Part shown: one piece after another, positions 41,899 to 51,371 of the stretch
How the letters are laid out: each line of letters begins with the position of its first letter
How positions within the stretch are numbered: the stretch's first letter is position 1
Source of the DNA: Ruminococcaceae bacterium P7
GTDB lineage: Bacteria > Bacillota > Clostridia > Oscillospirales > Acutalibacteraceae
Direction: 5' to 3'
Length of the DNA: 64,000 nt
NCBI GenBank assembly: GCA_900100595.1
Contig: FMUA01000005.1
Span: 62,001 to 126,000 of the forward strand
Position numbers and translations under genes: made by a program
The notes under the pieces: generated by a model
Databases searched by the model: none
Seen by the model: the letters and a program-made list of their open reading frames with translations, nothing else
What the model was told of the DNA's origin: nothing

Positions 41899-41926
41899 TT
41901 GATTTTTCGGGATTTGGTAGTATAAT
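41899..41926 (+). promoter_or_regulatory. SigA promoter of the arginine operon
   Basis: TTGATT (41899-41904), a 16-base spacer and perfect TATAAT (41921-41926). Confidence 0.68.
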
Positions 41927-41961
41927 GTAGTAGTAACATGAATTTCACGGAGGAATCTACC

Positions 41962-43185
41962 ATGGCTGACAACAAAATCAAAAAAGTAGTTTTAGCATAC
42001 TCAGGCGGTCTTGACACCTCGATCATCATCCCCTGGCTCAAGGAAAATTATGACGACTGCGAGGTTATCGCTGTTTCCGGCAACGTAGGTCAGGGCACCG
42101 AGCTCGACGGTCTTGAGGAAAAGGCGATCGCGACAGGCGCTTCCAAGCTCTACATCGAGGATCTGAACAAGGAATTCGTTGAAGAATACGTATTCCCCAC
42201 CATCAAGGCAGGCGCTGTTTATGAGGGCAAGTACCTCCTCGGTACCTCTTTTGCGCGCCCCGTCATCGCAAAGAGAATCGTAGAAATCGCCAAGGCTGAG
42301 GGCGCTGACGCCATCTGCCACGGCTGCACCGGCAAGGGCAACGACCAGGTTCGTTTTGAGCTGGCTATCAAGGCGTATGCCCCCGATATGAAGATTATCG
42401 CTCCCTGGAGAACTTGGGAATTCAAGTCCCGTGAGGAGGAGATCGCCTACGCGGAAGCGAAGAACATCCCCCTCAAGATCAACAGAGAGACCAACTATTC
42501 CAAGGATAAGAACCTCTGGCACCTCAGCCACGAAGGTCTTGACCTCGAAAATCCTGCCAATGAGCCGATGTACAACAAGGAAGGCTTCCTCGAGATGGGC
42601 GTATCGCCCGAGCAGGCGCCCGACAAGCCCGAGTACGTCACCATCTCCTTTGAGAAGGGCATTCCCGTAAAGCTCAACGGCGAAGCGCTTGACGGCGTGA
42701 CCATGATCGAGAAGCTCAACGAGATCGGCGGACGCAACGGCGTCGGCATCACCGATATCGTCGAGAACCGTCTTGTCGGCATGAAGGCGCGCGGCGTCTA
42801 TGAGACTCCCGGCGGCACCGTGCTCTACGCGGCGCACAGCAAGCTCGAGGAGATTTGCCTCGACAAGGACACCCTTCACTACAAGAAGAACCTCGCCAAT
42901 ACCTTCGCAGACCTCGTATACGACGGCAAGTGGTACACACCTCTCCGCGAGGCGATGTCCGCGTTCGTCGACAGCACACAGGAGTATGTGACGGGCGACG
43001 TGAAGCTCAAGCTCTACAAGGGCAACATCATCGACGCGGGCGTTACCTCTCCGTATTCCCTCTATGACGAGGAAATCGCGACCTTCGACGAGGACGAGGT
43101 TTACGATCAGAACGACAGCGCAGGCTTCATCAACCTCTTCGGACTTCCCATCAAGGTTCGCGCGAAGAAGGGCTTGATTAAGTAA
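41962..43185 (+). CDS. argG: Argininosuccinate synthase
   Basis: 407 residues, normal length. Joins citrulline and aspartate using ATP, the seventh step of arginine synthesis. The ATP-binding loop [18 protein letters not shown] lies near residue 10; [15 protein letters not shown] near 117 and the [25 protein letters not shown] block are family signatures. ATG 41938 opens the frame, but ATG 41962 follows GGAGG at eight bases and is preferred. First gene of the arg cluster; a 209-base structured spacer separates it from argH. Confidence 0.96.
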   Translation: MADNKIKKVVLAYSGGLDTSIIIPWLKENYDDCEVIAVSGNVGQGTELDGLEEKAIATGASKLYIEDLNKEFVEEYVFPTIKAGAVYEGKYLLGTSFARPVIAKRIVEIAKAEGADAICHGCTGKGNDQVRFELAIKAYAPDMKIIAPWRTWEFKSREEEIAYAEAKNIPLKINRETNYSKDKNLWHLSHEGLDLENPANEPMYNKEGFLEMGVSPEQAPDKPEYVTISFEKGIPVKLNGEALDGVTMIEKLNEIGGRNGVGITDIVENRLVGMKARGVYETPGGTVLYAAHSKLEEICLDKDTLHYKKNLANTFADLVYDGKWYTPLREAMSAFVDSTQEYVTGDVKLKLYKGNIIDAGVTSPYSLYDEEIATFDEDEVYDQNDSAGFINLFGLPIKVRAKKGLIK

Positions 43186-43207
43186 TAATTCAAGATTTCA
43201 ACCATTC

Positions 43208-43347
43208 GGGCAGGGTGAAATATCCCTGCCCATAAAGTGTTTATATGGGGAATGGACGAGGATGTGCCGTCAGCGGCATAACCCTGCCTGTTCCCGCTTA
43301 GTCGGAAAGAACGCAAAACGTTTGACGAACGGAAGTTCAGACGCGGG
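43208..43347 (+). ncRNA. Structured spacer between argG and argH (possible cis-regulatory RNA)
   Basis: GGGCAGGG (43208-43215) can pair with CCCTGCCC (43224-43231) or, exclusively of that, with CCCTGCC (43282-43288). Other arms are GCCG/CGGC (about 43266-43277), CCCGC (43293-43297) with GCGGG (43343-43347) and a GAAC-GGAA-GTTC tetraloop hairpin (43327-43338). No ORF or T-run terminator is present. The exclusive pairings suggest a switch or a processed RNA, but I do not recognise a known riboswitch class. Confidence 0.4.
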
Positions 43348-43394
43348 CACCGATTTATAACGGTAAAACCGTAGTCAGTTCGGAGGAAAAATAA

Positions 43395-44771
43395 ATGCAG
43401 CTTTGGAAAGGCAGATTTAAGAAAGAATTATCAAAGACGACCAACGACTTCAACAGCTCCATCCGCTTTGACAGCCGTATGTACCGCGAGGATATCGAGG
43501 GCAGCATCGCCCATGCGACCATGCTCGGCAGATGCGGCATCATCGCGCAGGAGAGCGCCGAGGAGATCGTCAAGGGTCTGAAAGACATCCTCGCCGATAT
43601 CGAAAGCGGCGCATTGCCCTTTGATATGGAGGCGGAGGATATCCATACCTTCATCGAGGGCGAGCTGACGAAGCGCATCGGCGACGACGGCAAGCGCCTG
43701 CATACCTCGCGCAGCCGTAACGATCAGGTGGCGCTCGACGTGAAGCTCTACCTCAAAAAAGAGGTCGTCAACGTCAAAAAACTCGTCGTGGAGCTGATCA
43801 AGGTCATCGCGGGCAAGGCGGCGGAGTACGCCGATACCGTCATGCCCGGCTATACGCACCTGCAGAGAGCGCAGCCGATCACCTTCGGTCACCACCTGCT
43901 CGCCTACGGCGAAATGCTTCTCCGCGACGTTTCCCGTTTAGAGGACTGCCTGAAAAGAATGGACGAAATGCCGCTCGGCTCCTGCGCGCTCGCGGGTACG
44001 ACCTATCCGATCGACAGAACCATTACCGCGGAGCTGCTCGGCTTTGATCGAATCACCAACAATTCCCTCGACGGCGTGTCCGACAGGGACTTCTGCATGG
44101 AGTTCGCCTCTGCGCTCTCGATCATCATGGTGCACCTCAGCCGCTTCTCCGAGGAGATGATCATGTGGTGCAGCTGGGAGTTCAAGTTCGTTGAGCTTGA
44201 CGACGCGTTCTCCACAGGTTCCTCCATCATGCCGCAGAAGAAGAACCCCGATATCGCGGAGCTTGTCCGCGGCAAGAGCGGCAGGGTGTTCGGCGATACC
44301 ATGACGCTGTTCACCGTCATGAAGGGCATCGCCCTTGCCTACAACAAGGACATGCAGGAGGACAAGGAGGCGATTTTTGACGCGGTCGATACCGTCAAAA
44401 TGTGCCTGACCGCCTTTACTCCCATGCTCGACACCATGCGCGTGATTCCGCAGAATATGCGCAGGGCGGCTGCGGGCGGCTTTATCAACGCCACCGACTG
44501 CGCCGACTGGCTGACAAAGAACGGCGTGCCGTTCCGTGACGCGTATAAGGCGACGGGCGAGCTTGTCGCGAAATGCATCGAGCTGGGCTGCGACCTCGAG
44601 AGCCTGCCGCTCGACGAATACAAGAAGGTCTGCTTCGTGTTCAACGAGGACGTTTATAATGCGATTTCCCTCGAAAGATGTGTTTCCCAGCGCACCGCCT
44701 TCGGCGGTCCCGCGCCCGAGTTAGTCAGGGCGCAGGCAAAGCGCGTTGCGGAAATTGCGGAGAATTTGTGA
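43395..44771 (+). CDS. argH: Argininosuccinate lyase
   Basis: 458 residues. Splits argininosuccinate into arginine and fumarate, the last step. The fumarase/aspartase superfamily signature GSSIMPQKKNPD lies near residue 278; the N-terminal WKGRFKKELSKTTNDFN and SRSRNDQVALD blocks are typical of ArgH. SD CGGAGG precedes ATG 43395. It is followed 15 bases later by argC, in the order argG-argH-argC-argJ-argB. Confidence 0.96.
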   Translation: MQLWKGRFKKELSKTTNDFNSSIRFDSRMYREDIEGSIAHATMLGRCGIIAQESAEEIVKGLKDILADIESGALPFDMEAEDIHTFIEGELTKRIGDDGKRLHTSRSRNDQVALDVKLYLKKEVVNVKKLVVELIKVIAGKAAEYADTVMPGYTHLQRAQPITFGHHLLAYGEMLLRDVSRLEDCLKRMDEMPLGSCALAGTTYPIDRTITAELLGFDRITNNSLDGVSDRDFCMEFASALSIIMVHLSRFSEEMIMWCSWEFKFVELDDAFSTGSSIMPQKKNPDIAELVRGKSGRVFGDTMTLFTVMKGIALAYNKDMQEDKEAIFDAVDTVKMCLTAFTPMLDTMRVIPQNMRRAAAGGFINATDCADWLTKNGVPFRDAYKATGELVAKCIELGCDLESLPLDEYKKVCFVFNEDVYNAISLERCVSQRTAFGGPAPELVRAQAKRVAEIAENL

Positions 44772-44786
44772 TAAGGATTGATTGAA

Positions 44787-45830
44787 ATGAATACAAAGAT
44801 AAAAGCAGGAATCGTCGGGGCAACCGGCTACGCAGGCGCCGAGCTGGTGCGTCTGCTGTTTGCGCACCCCGAAGCGGAGGTCGCCGCGGTCAGCTCTGTC
44901 TCCTTCGAGGGTCAGAAGCTCAGCGACGTCTATCCCTCCTACAGCTTCCTCAACGATATGGTCTGCGAGAATCAGGACGCGGTCGTTGAAAAGAGCGACG
45001 TGATCTTCGCCGCGCTGCCGCACGGCCTTTCGCAGGAGCTTGCGGAAAAGTGCATCTCCGCAGGCAAGGCGTTCATCGACCTCGGCGCGGACTTCCGCCT
45101 CGAGAGCGAGGACGAGTACACCGAATGGTACGGCGGCACCTTCCTTGATAAAGCGCTGCACGAGCAGAGCGTCTACGGTCTGCCCGAGTTTTTCAGAGAG
45201 AACATCAAAGGTAAGAAGCTGATTGCGAACCCCGGCTGCTACACCACCTGCTCGCCGCTTGCGATCGCTCCCGCGATTGCAAAGGGACTGATTTCCACAA
45301 AGGGCATCATCTGCGACTGCAAGAGCGGCGTGACGGGCGCCGGAAGAAAGCCCACGCAGGGCAGCCACTTCCCCGAGCTCAACGAGGGCTTCCATGCCTA
45401 CAAGGTCGCATCTCACCGCCACACCCCCGAGATCGAGCAGACGCTCTCCAAGCTCAGCGGCGAGGACGTCAAAATCACCTTCGTGCCGCATCTGCTCCCC
45501 GTCAACAGGGGCATCCTCGCGACGGTCTATGCCGACATCAAGGACGGCGTTACCTTTGAGGAGATCCGAGCGGCGTATGAGGACTTCTACAAAGACGAGT
45601 TCTTCGTCAGACTGCTCGACGACGGCAAGTGCGCCGACATCCATAACGTGAGATACTCGAATTTCTGCGATATTTCGCTCCACCACGACAAGCGCGTCGG
45701 CAAGCTCGTTGCCTGCGCCGCGATCGACAACATGGTCAAGGGCGCCGCGGGTCAGGCGATCCAGAATATGAACATCATCTTCGGTCTGGACGAAAAAACG
45801 GGTCTGGTGCTCGTTCCGCCCGCATTCTAA
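44787..45830 (+). CDS. argC: N-acetyl-gamma-glutamyl-phosphate reductase
   Basis: 347 residues. Reduces N-acetylglutamyl phosphate with NADPH to the semialdehyde. N-terminal Rossmann motif AGIVGATGYAGAELVRLL, catalytic Cys in NPGCYTTCSPLAIAP near residue 149, and SHRHTPEIEQ with the catalytic His. ATG 44787 follows an AAGGA SD; the in-frame TTG 44778 is less likely. Spaced 16 bases from argJ. Confidence 0.95.
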   Translation: MNTKIKAGIVGATGYAGAELVRLLFAHPEAEVAAVSSVSFEGQKLSDVYPSYSFLNDMVCENQDAVVEKSDVIFAALPHGLSQELAEKCISAGKAFIDLGADFRLESEDEYTEWYGGTFLDKALHEQSVYGLPEFFRENIKGKKLIANPGCYTTCSPLAIAPAIAKGLISTKGIICDCKSGVTGAGRKPTQGSHFPELNEGFHAYKVASHRHTPEIEQTLSKLSGEDVKITFVPHLLPVNRGILATVYADIKDGVTFEEIRAAYEDFYKDEFFVRLLDDGKCADIHNVRYSNFCDISLHHDKRVGKLVACAAIDNMVKGAAGQAIQNMNIIFGLDEKTGLVLVPPAF

Positions 45831-45846
45831 CATTGAGGAAAATCCT

Positions 45847-47118
45847 ATGAACTATACATTTATCGAAAACGGCTCCGTCACCTCTCCGCTCGGCTTTATC
45901 GCGGGCGGCACAGCGGCAGGCGTGAAGGCGTATACAAACGCAACGCAGGCGGCGCTGAAAAACGAGCCGCTCCTTCCCGCGAACGGAAAGCGCGACCTCG
46001 CGCTGATCTACTGCGAAAAGCCCTGCGCGGCTGCCGCGATTTTCACAAAGAACCTCGTCAAGTCCGACACGATCTACGTCACCCGGAAGCACCTTGAAAA
46101 CGGTGTGGCGCAGGCGGTGATCGTCAACTCGGGCAACGCGAACGCCTGCAACCCCGACGGCTATGAAAAGGCGGAGAAGATGTGCGCCATCGCGGCGGAG
46201 GTTCTCGGCGTGAACGCCGACGACGTGATCGTCGCGTCCACGGGCGTTATCGGACAGGCGCTGCCGATCGAACCGATCGAAAAGGGCGCGAACGCCCTCA
46301 AGGGCAAGCTCTCCAAGGAGGGCGGCACCGATGCCGCCGAAGCGATCATGACCACCGACACCGTCAAAAAGGAATGGGCGGTGCAGCTGACTCTCGGAGG
46401 AAAGACCGTCACCATCGGCGGTATCGCGAAGGGCAGCGGCATGATTCACATCAATATGGGAACAACGCTCTCGTTTGTCACCACCGACGCGGCGATTTCC
46501 GCGAAGATGCTGAAAGCCGCGCTGATCGAGGCGGCGGACGTGAGCTATAATATGGTCAGCGTCGACGGCGACACCTCCACCAACGACACCCTCGCGATCA
46601 TGGCGTCGGGTCTCGCGGGCAACGAGGAGATCACAGAGAAGAACGCGGACTATGCCCTCTTTACCGAGGCGCTGACGGCGGCGTTCCGTCAGGTCGCGAG
46701 AAAGCTCGCCGCCGACGGCGAGGGCGCAACCAAGCTGGTGATCGGCAAGGTCAAGGGCGCGAAGGATGAAGCGACGGCGAAAACCATCGCCAAGAGCGTG
46801 ATCTGCTCGAGTCTTGTCAAGGCGGCGATGTTCGGCGCGGACGCGAACTGCGGCAGAATCCTCTGCGCGATCGGCTACAGCGGCGCCGAGGTCGACGTCA
46901 AGAAAATCGACGTCTCCTACAAGAGCGCCAAGGGTGAAATTCTCGTCTGCAGGGACGGCATGGGACTCGCGTTCGACGAGGACAAGGCGAAGGAAATCCT
47001 GCTCGAAAATGAAATTGATATCTTGATTCAGCTCGGCGACGGCGCAGGAGAAGCCGAAGCCTACGGCTGCGATCTGACATACGATTACGTCAAGATCAAC
47101 GGCGATTACAGGACGTAA
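45847..47118 (+). CDS. argJ: Bifunctional ornithine acetyltransferase / N-acetylglutamate synthase
   Basis: 423 residues. Recycles the acetyl group from N-acetylornithine to glutamate, and in the bifunctional form also uses acetyl-CoA. The autocleavage region KGSGMIHINMGTTLSF near residue 200 contains the nucleophile Thr; most relatives read M-A-T-M-L here, so the G-T-T variant is noteworthy. VNSGNANACNPDGYEKA and VDGDTSTNDT are further family blocks. Presence of ArgJ makes an ArgE deacetylase unnecessary (cyclic pathway). SD GAGGAA. Confidence 0.95.
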   Translation: MNYTFIENGSVTSPLGFIAGGTAAGVKAYTNATQAALKNEPLLPANGKRDLALIYCEKPCAAAAIFTKNLVKSDTIYVTRKHLENGVAQAVIVNSGNANACNPDGYEKAEKMCAIAAEVLGVNADDVIVASTGVIGQALPIEPIEKGANALKGKLSKEGGTDAAEAIMTTDTVKKEWAVQLTLGGKTVTIGGIAKGSGMIHINMGTTLSFVTTDAAISAKMLKAALIEAADVSYNMVSVDGDTSTNDTLAIMASGLAGNEEITEKNADYALFTEALTAAFRQVARKLAADGEGATKLVIGKVKGAKDEATAKTIAKSVICSSLVKAAMFGADANCGRILCAIGYSGAEVDVKKIDVSYKSAKGEILVCRDGMGLAFDEDKAKEILLENEIDILIQLGDGAGEAEAYGCDLTYDYVKINGDYRT

Positions 47119-47133
47119 ATGGGAGTAAGTGAA

Positions 47134-47991
47134 ATGGATAACGCGAAAAGGGCGAAGGTCTTAATTCAGGCGATGCCCTATATCAAAAAACTGGCAGGCG
47201 AAACGATCGTCGTCAAGTACGGCGGCAACGCGATGATCAACGAGGAGCTGAAAGCGGCTGTTATGAGCGATCTGGTGCTCATGCAGCTGGTCGGCATCAA
47301 CGTGGTGCTCGTCCACGGCGGCGGCCCCGAGATCAACGCGATGCTGAATGCCGTCGGCAAAAAGAGCGAGTTCAAGGACGGCATGCGCGTCACCGACAGG
47401 GAGACGATCGACATCGTCCAGATGGTGCTCGCGGGCAAGGTCAACAAGAGCCTTGTCCAGCTGCTCGGCAGCCACGGCGGAAAGGCGCTGGGCTTCTGCG
47501 GTCTGGACGGCAGACTGCTGATGGCGTCCAAGCTTGCTTCCGCGCATGACCTCGGCTTCGTCGGTGAGATCAAGGAGGTCAACCCCGAACCGCTGCGCAT
47601 GGCGATGAACGACGGCTATCTTCCGATCGTCGCGACCGTCGCGGGCGGCTACGACGGTCACACCTACAACATCAACGCCGACCTCGCGGCGGCACAGATC
47701 GCCGCCAAGCTGAGAGCCAAAAAGCTCATTCTCATGACGGATATCCGCGGACTGCTGCGCGACGTCAACGACGAATCCTCCCTGATTCCCGTCGTCAACG
47801 TCAGCGAGGTGCCCATGCTCAAGCGTGAGGGCATCATCAAGGGCGGCATGATCCCCAAAATCGACTGCTGCGTCGAAGCGGTGCGCAGCGGCGTCAACCG
47901 CGCCCATATTATCGACGGCAGACTCGAGCACTCAATCATCCTCGAGCTGTTCAGCGACGAGGGTATCGGCACGATGTTCTATCAGCTCTAA
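47134..47991 (+). CDS. argB: Acetylglutamate kinase
   Basis: 285 residues, amino-acid kinase fold. Phosphorylates N-acetylglutamate. VVKYGGNAM (phosphate-binding Lys), VLVHGGGPEINAML and the nucleotide block LILMTDIRGLLRDV are clear. ATG 47119 directly follows argJ, but ATG 47134 has the GGGAG SD at eight bases and is preferred. Members with this N-terminus are often arginine-inhibited hexamers, but that is not decidable here. Confidence 0.95.
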   Translation: MDNAKRAKVLIQAMPYIKKLAGETIVVKYGGNAMINEELKAAVMSDLVLMQLVGINVVLVHGGGPEINAMLNAVGKKSEFKDGMRVTDRETIDIVQMVLAGKVNKSLVQLLGSHGGKALGFCGLDGRLLMASKLASAHDLGFVGEIKEVNPEPLRMAMNDGYLPIVATVAGGYDGHTYNINADLAAAQIAAKLRAKKLILMTDIRGLLRDVNDESSLIPVVNVSEVPMLKREGIIKGGMIPKIDCCVEAVRSGVNRAHIIDGRLEHSIILELFSDEGIGTMFYQL

Positions 47992-48014
47992 TCATAACGA
48001 AAAGGAAGTACGCT

Positions 48015-48458
48015 ATGCAGATTCGACCCATGACTATTAACGACTACGACGAGGTGTTCGCGATGTGGCAAATCACCACCAAGCGCGCCCTCTCCAAAGC
48101 CGACGAACGCGATCAGATCGAGCGCTATCTCCTCCGCAACGCGGGCATGAGTCAGGTTGCGGTGGTTGACGGCAAAATCGTCGGCACCGTTCTCGCGGGA
48201 CACGACGGCAGACGCGGCTTCATTCATCATATGGCGGTGTTACCCGACTATCGCCGCCGTCATATCGGTCACCGCCTCGCGGAAAAGGCGATTGAGATGA
48301 TCTCCCGCGACGGCATTGACAAAACACATATTTTCTGCTATCAGAACAATGAAACGGGTCAGAATTTCTGGAAGGATTTCGGTTTTGAAAAGAGAGACGA
48401 CGTTTTCGTCTTTTCATACGTGAACAGCAAGCAGACGAAGGAAGGTATTGAACAATGA
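48015..48458 (+). CDS. GNAT-family acetyltransferase within the arg operon
   Basis: 147 residues, one GNAT fold. The acetyl-CoA pyrophosphate loop is RRRHIGHRL near residue 80, preceded by IHHMAVLPDY and followed by HIFCYQNNETGQNFWKDFGF. Its place between argB and argD, and a four-base overlap with argD, suggest an acetylation step linked to arginine, such as an alternative glutamate N-acetyltransferase. The family alone does not show this; the closest look is to general GNAT (YpeA-like) proteins. SD AAAGGAAG. Confidence 0.85.
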   Translation: MQIRPMTINDYDEVFAMWQITTKRALSKADERDQIERYLLRNAGMSQVAVVDGKIVGTVLAGHDGRRGFIHHMAVLPDYRRRHIGHRLAEKAIEMISRDGIDKTHIFCYQNNETGQNFWKDFGFEKRDDVFVFSYVNSKQTKEGIEQ

Positions 48459-49633
48459 CCCCCAACACAAAACAACTCGACCAGCAATATATCATGCACA
48501 CCTACGGACGCTATGACGTCGCTCTGAAAAGCGGCAAGGGCGTCGTTGCCTATGACGAGGACGGCAAGAAGTACATCGACGTCTCCTCGGGCATCGGCGT
48601 GAACTGCCTCGGCTACTGCGACGAGGGCTGGGTGGCGGCTGTCACCAAGCAGGCGCAGACCATCCAGCACATGTCCAACTATTTCTACAGCGAGCAGGCA
48701 GGCAGGCTCGCCGAAAAGCTCTGCACCCTGACGGGCATGTCCAAAATCTGCTTCGGCAACAGCGGCGCGGAGGCGAATGAATGCGCGATCAAAATCGCGA
48801 GAAAATACAGCTTTGACAAATACGGCGCCGGCAGAAACGAAATCATCACCCTGCGCAATTCCTTCCACGGCAGAACCGTGACCACCCTGTCCGCGACGGG
48901 TCAGGACGTGTTCCACAACTTCTTTTTCCCGTTCACGGAGGGCTTCTCCTTTGTGGAGGCGGGCGATATGGACGTGTTCAAGCAGGCTGTCACCGACAAG
49001 ACCTGCGCCGTGATGCTCGAAATGATTCAGGGCGAGGGCGGCGTGAACATTCTCGACAAGGACTATGTGAACGCGCTCGTCAGCTACTGTAAGAAAAACG
49101 ACCTCGTCGTGATCGTCGACGAGGTGCAGACGGGTATCGGCAGAACGGGCAAGCTCTTTGCGTTCCAGAATTACGGCGTTCAGCCCGACCTCGTCACGAT
49201 GGCGAAGGGTCTCGGCGGCGGATTGCCCATCGGCGTCTGCATGTGCGGCGAAAAGCTCAGCGAGGTGATGACGCCGTCCACCCACGGCTCCACCTTCGGC
49301 GCGAATCCCGTCGTCTGCGCCGGCGCGAATTATGTGCTCGACACCGTTGCGGATGAGAATTTCCTCGCAGCCGTGCGTGAAAAGGGCGACTATCTCGAGA
49401 AGAAGCTCCGGGAGCTTCCCGACGTCAAAAACGTGCGCCGCATGGGTCTGATGGTCGGCATCGAAATCGACGGCGACGCGCACGATATCGCGGCAAAATG
49501 CGTGCAGAACGGTCTTTTGATCATCACCGCGAAGGACGTGCTGCGTATGCTGCCGCCCCTGATCATTACAAAGGAAGAGATCGACGAAGCGGTTTGTATC
49601 TTAAAATCCACACTGGAGGAGTGTCATAAATGA
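48455..49633 (+). CDS. argD: Acetylornithine aminotransferase
   Basis: 392 residues, class III PLP aminotransferase. Transfers an amino group from glutamate to N-acetylglutamate semialdehyde. FGNSGAEANECAIKIARKY near residue 105, RNSFHGRT, VDEVQTGIGRTG with the cofactor Asp, and PLP-binding Lys in VTMAKGLGGGLPIG near residue 252. It overlaps both the GNAT gene and argF by four bases (ATGA), so translation is coupled. Confidence 0.95.
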   Translation: MTPNTKQLDQQYIMHTYGRYDVALKSGKGVVAYDEDGKKYIDVSSGIGVNCLGYCDEGWVAAVTKQAQTIQHMSNYFYSEQAGRLAEKLCTLTGMSKICFGNSGAEANECAIKIARKYSFDKYGAGRNEIITLRNSFHGRTVTTLSATGQDVFHNFFFPFTEGFSFVEAGDMDVFKQAVTDKTCAVMLEMIQGEGGVNILDKDYVNALVSYCKKNDLVVIVDEVQTGIGRTGKLFAFQNYGVQPDLVTMAKGLGGGLPIGVCMCGEKLSEVMTPSTHGSTFGANPVVCAGANYVLDTVADENFLAAVREKGDYLEKKLRELPDVKNVRRMGLMVGIEIDGDAHDIAAKCVQNGLLIITAKDVLRMLPPLIITKEEIDEAVCILKSTLEECHK

Positions 49634-50553
49634 AACATCTTTTGAAACTGGAGGATTGGTCTCCCGAGGAGATTATCCGCACCTTGAACCTCGCCGACCA
49701 GCTCAAATATGAGCAGAAGCACGGCATCGAGCACAAGCTGCTTCAGGGCAAGACGCTGGGCATGATTTTTGAGAAGTCCAGTACCCGTACCCGCGTATCC
49801 TTTGAGGTGGGCATGACCCAGCTCGGCGGCTATCCGCTTTTCCTCAGCTCCAACGATCTGCAGATCGGCAGGGGCGAGCCGGTTCAGGATACCGCCCGCG
49901 TGCTGTCACGCTTTGTCGACGCAATCATGATCCGTACCTTTGCCCAGAGCGAGGTGGAGGCTCTCGCGGAATACGGCTCCATCCCGATCATCAACGGTCT
50001 GACCGATTACTGCCATCCCTGTCAGGTGCTCGCCGATCTCATGACCATCCGTGAGTTCAAGGGCAAGCTCGAGGGCTTGAAGATGTGCTTCATCGGCGAC
50101 GGCAACAATATGATGAATTCCCTGATCGTCGGCGCGCTCAGCACGGGCATGAGCTTCTCCGCTGCATGTCCTGCGGACTATATGCCGCCCGAGCATATCA
50201 TGGAGTTCGGCAAGAAGTACGGCGACAAGTTCGAGATTGTCAGCGACCTCAAGCAGGCGGCAAAGGATGCGGACGTCCTTGTGACCGACGTTTGGGCTTC
50301 CATGGGACAGGAAGAGGAGAAGAAGATCCGCGAGGCTGCCTTTGCGAGCTATCAGATCAACGACGACCTGCTCTCCGTCGCAAAGGACGACTGCATGGTG
50401 CTTCACTGCCTGCCTGCGCACCGCGGTGAGGAAATCACCGCCGAGGTATTCGAGGCGCATGCCGCAGAAATCTTTGAAGAGGCAGAGAACCGTCTCCACG
50501 CGCAGAAGGCGGTGCTCGTTGAGTGCATGCTTGACAGAGAGGCACAGGAATAA
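49630..50553 (+). CDS. argF: Ornithine carbamoyltransferase
   Basis: 307 residues. Makes citrulline from ornithine and carbamoyl phosphate. Carbamoyl-phosphate loop EKSSTRTRVSFEVG near residue 50, ornithine-binding DVWASMG near 222, and the HCLPAHRGEE loop with the catalytic Cys near 258. Last gene of the operon, which lacks carAB for carbamoyl phosphate. SD GGAGGAG. Confidence 0.96.
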   Translation: MKHLLKLEDWSPEEIIRTLNLADQLKYEQKHGIEHKLLQGKTLGMIFEKSSTRTRVSFEVGMTQLGGYPLFLSSNDLQIGRGEPVQDTARVLSRFVDAIMIRTFAQSEVEALAEYGSIPIINGLTDYCHPCQVLADLMTIREFKGKLEGLKMCFIGDGNNMMNSLIVGALSTGMSFSAACPADYMPPEHIMEFGKKYGDKFEIVSDLKQAAKDADVLVTDVWASMGQEEEKKIREAAFASYQINDDLLSVAKDDCMVLHCLPAHRGEEITAEVFEAHAAEIFEEAENRLHAQKAVLVECMLDREAQE

Positions 50554-50577
50554 TTTCCGTATACTATATATAATAGC

Positions 50578-50616
50578 AAAACGGTTGGTGTTGCAATTGA
50601 CATCAGCCGTTTTTTG
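50578..50616 (+). terminator. Terminator of the arginine operon
   Basis: AAAACGGTTGGTGT pairs with ACATCAGCCGTTTT (two G-U pairs), followed by T residues. It contains the -35 of the next promoter. Confidence 0.82.
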
Positions 50617-50625
50617 TGTTATTCT
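50597..50625 (+). promoter_or_regulatory. SigA promoter of gtrA
   Basis: Perfect TTGACA (50597-50602), a 17-base spacer and TATTCT (50620-50625), embedded in the argF terminator. Confidence 0.62.
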
Positions 50626-50657
50626 AGGACGTGATATGAAAAGAAAGGTCTGATTTT

Positions 50658-51137
50658 GTGAGTAAAATAAAGGAATTGGTCAAAAAGCATTGGGATGTGA
50701 TTTCCTATTTGTTCTTCGGCGTCTGCACGACGATCGTTAACTGGGTGTCCTACTTCCTGCTGTATAATGTACTTCATGTTTCTAATGTCATTTCCACGAT
50801 TATCGCGTGGGTTCTCGCGGTTGCTTTCGCGTTTATCACCAACAAGCTCTGGGTGTTCAACAGCAAATCCTTTGCGCGGAAGGTTCTCTTTCACGAGATC
50901 TGGACGTTTCTGACTGCCCGTATATTGACGGGTTTGATTGACGTATTGATCATGTTCCTCGCGGTAGACGTCGGCGGTATGAACGATACCTTCTGGTCAA
51001 CCTTCTGGAAAATCATTTCCAACGTCATTATTGTCGTCCTCAACTACGTTTTCAGCAAGCTGATCATCTTCCGTAAGAAGGATGACGCGAAAAAAAGTGA
51101 TGAAAAAGATGAAAAAAATAGCGGGAACGCAATATAG
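50658..51137 (+). CDS. GtrA-family membrane protein
   Basis: 159 residues with four membrane helices (about 14-34, 42-64, 80-100, 115-137) and a charged Lys/Asp/Glu tail. YLFFGVCTTIVNWVSYFLLY and FAFITNKLWVF are family signatures. GtrA proteins are thought to flip lipid-linked sugars or support polysaccharide modification. The start is GTG 50658 behind AAAGG at eight bases. Possibly linked with the FkbM methyltransferase gene beyond the 5S gene. Confidence 0.9.
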   Translation: MSKIKELVKKHWDVISYLFFGVCTTIVNWVSYFLLYNVLHVSNVISTIIAWVLAVAFAFITNKLWVFNSKSFARKVLFHEIWTFLTARILTGLIDVLIMFLAVDVGGMNDTFWSTFWKIISNVIIVVLNYVFSKLIIFRKKDDAKKSDEKDEKNSGNAI

Positions 51138-51140
51138 TAT

Positions 51141-51169
51141 TTGACTTTTCGGTTGTAATGTGCTAAAAT
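51141..51169 (+). promoter_or_regulatory. SigA promoter of the lone 5S rRNA
   Basis: TTGACT (51141-51146), a 17-base spacer and TAAAAT (51164-51169), placed a few bases after the gtrA stop, about 25 bases before the RNA start. Confidence 0.8.
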
Positions 51170-51194
51170 ACCTATCGTTGTCGAAAGACAGCGA

Positions 51195-51311
<117 letters not shown>

Positions 51312-51320
51312 CATAAAAGT

Positions 51321-51346
51321 GTCCACCCAATAGGGTGGGCGTTTTT
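51321..51346 (+). terminator. Terminator of the 5S rRNA gene
   Basis: GTCCACCC pairs with GGGTGGGC across an AATA loop, followed by GTTTTT. Confidence 0.85.
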
Positions 51347-51371
51347 CATTTAAAGAAAAAGAGGTGAGAGG

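Larger units (their letters stand above)
41621..41961. other. Divergent intergenic region before argG
   Basis: Holds a minus promoter (41654-41682), an AT-rich palindromic stretch TGAATAATTAATTTTTCA (41731-41748) that loosely resembles an ArgR box, and alternative stems GCGGG/CCCGC (41776-41790) and CCCGCT/AGCGGG (41786-41824). The argG promoter (41899-41926) follows. No gene seen. Confidence 0.5.
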
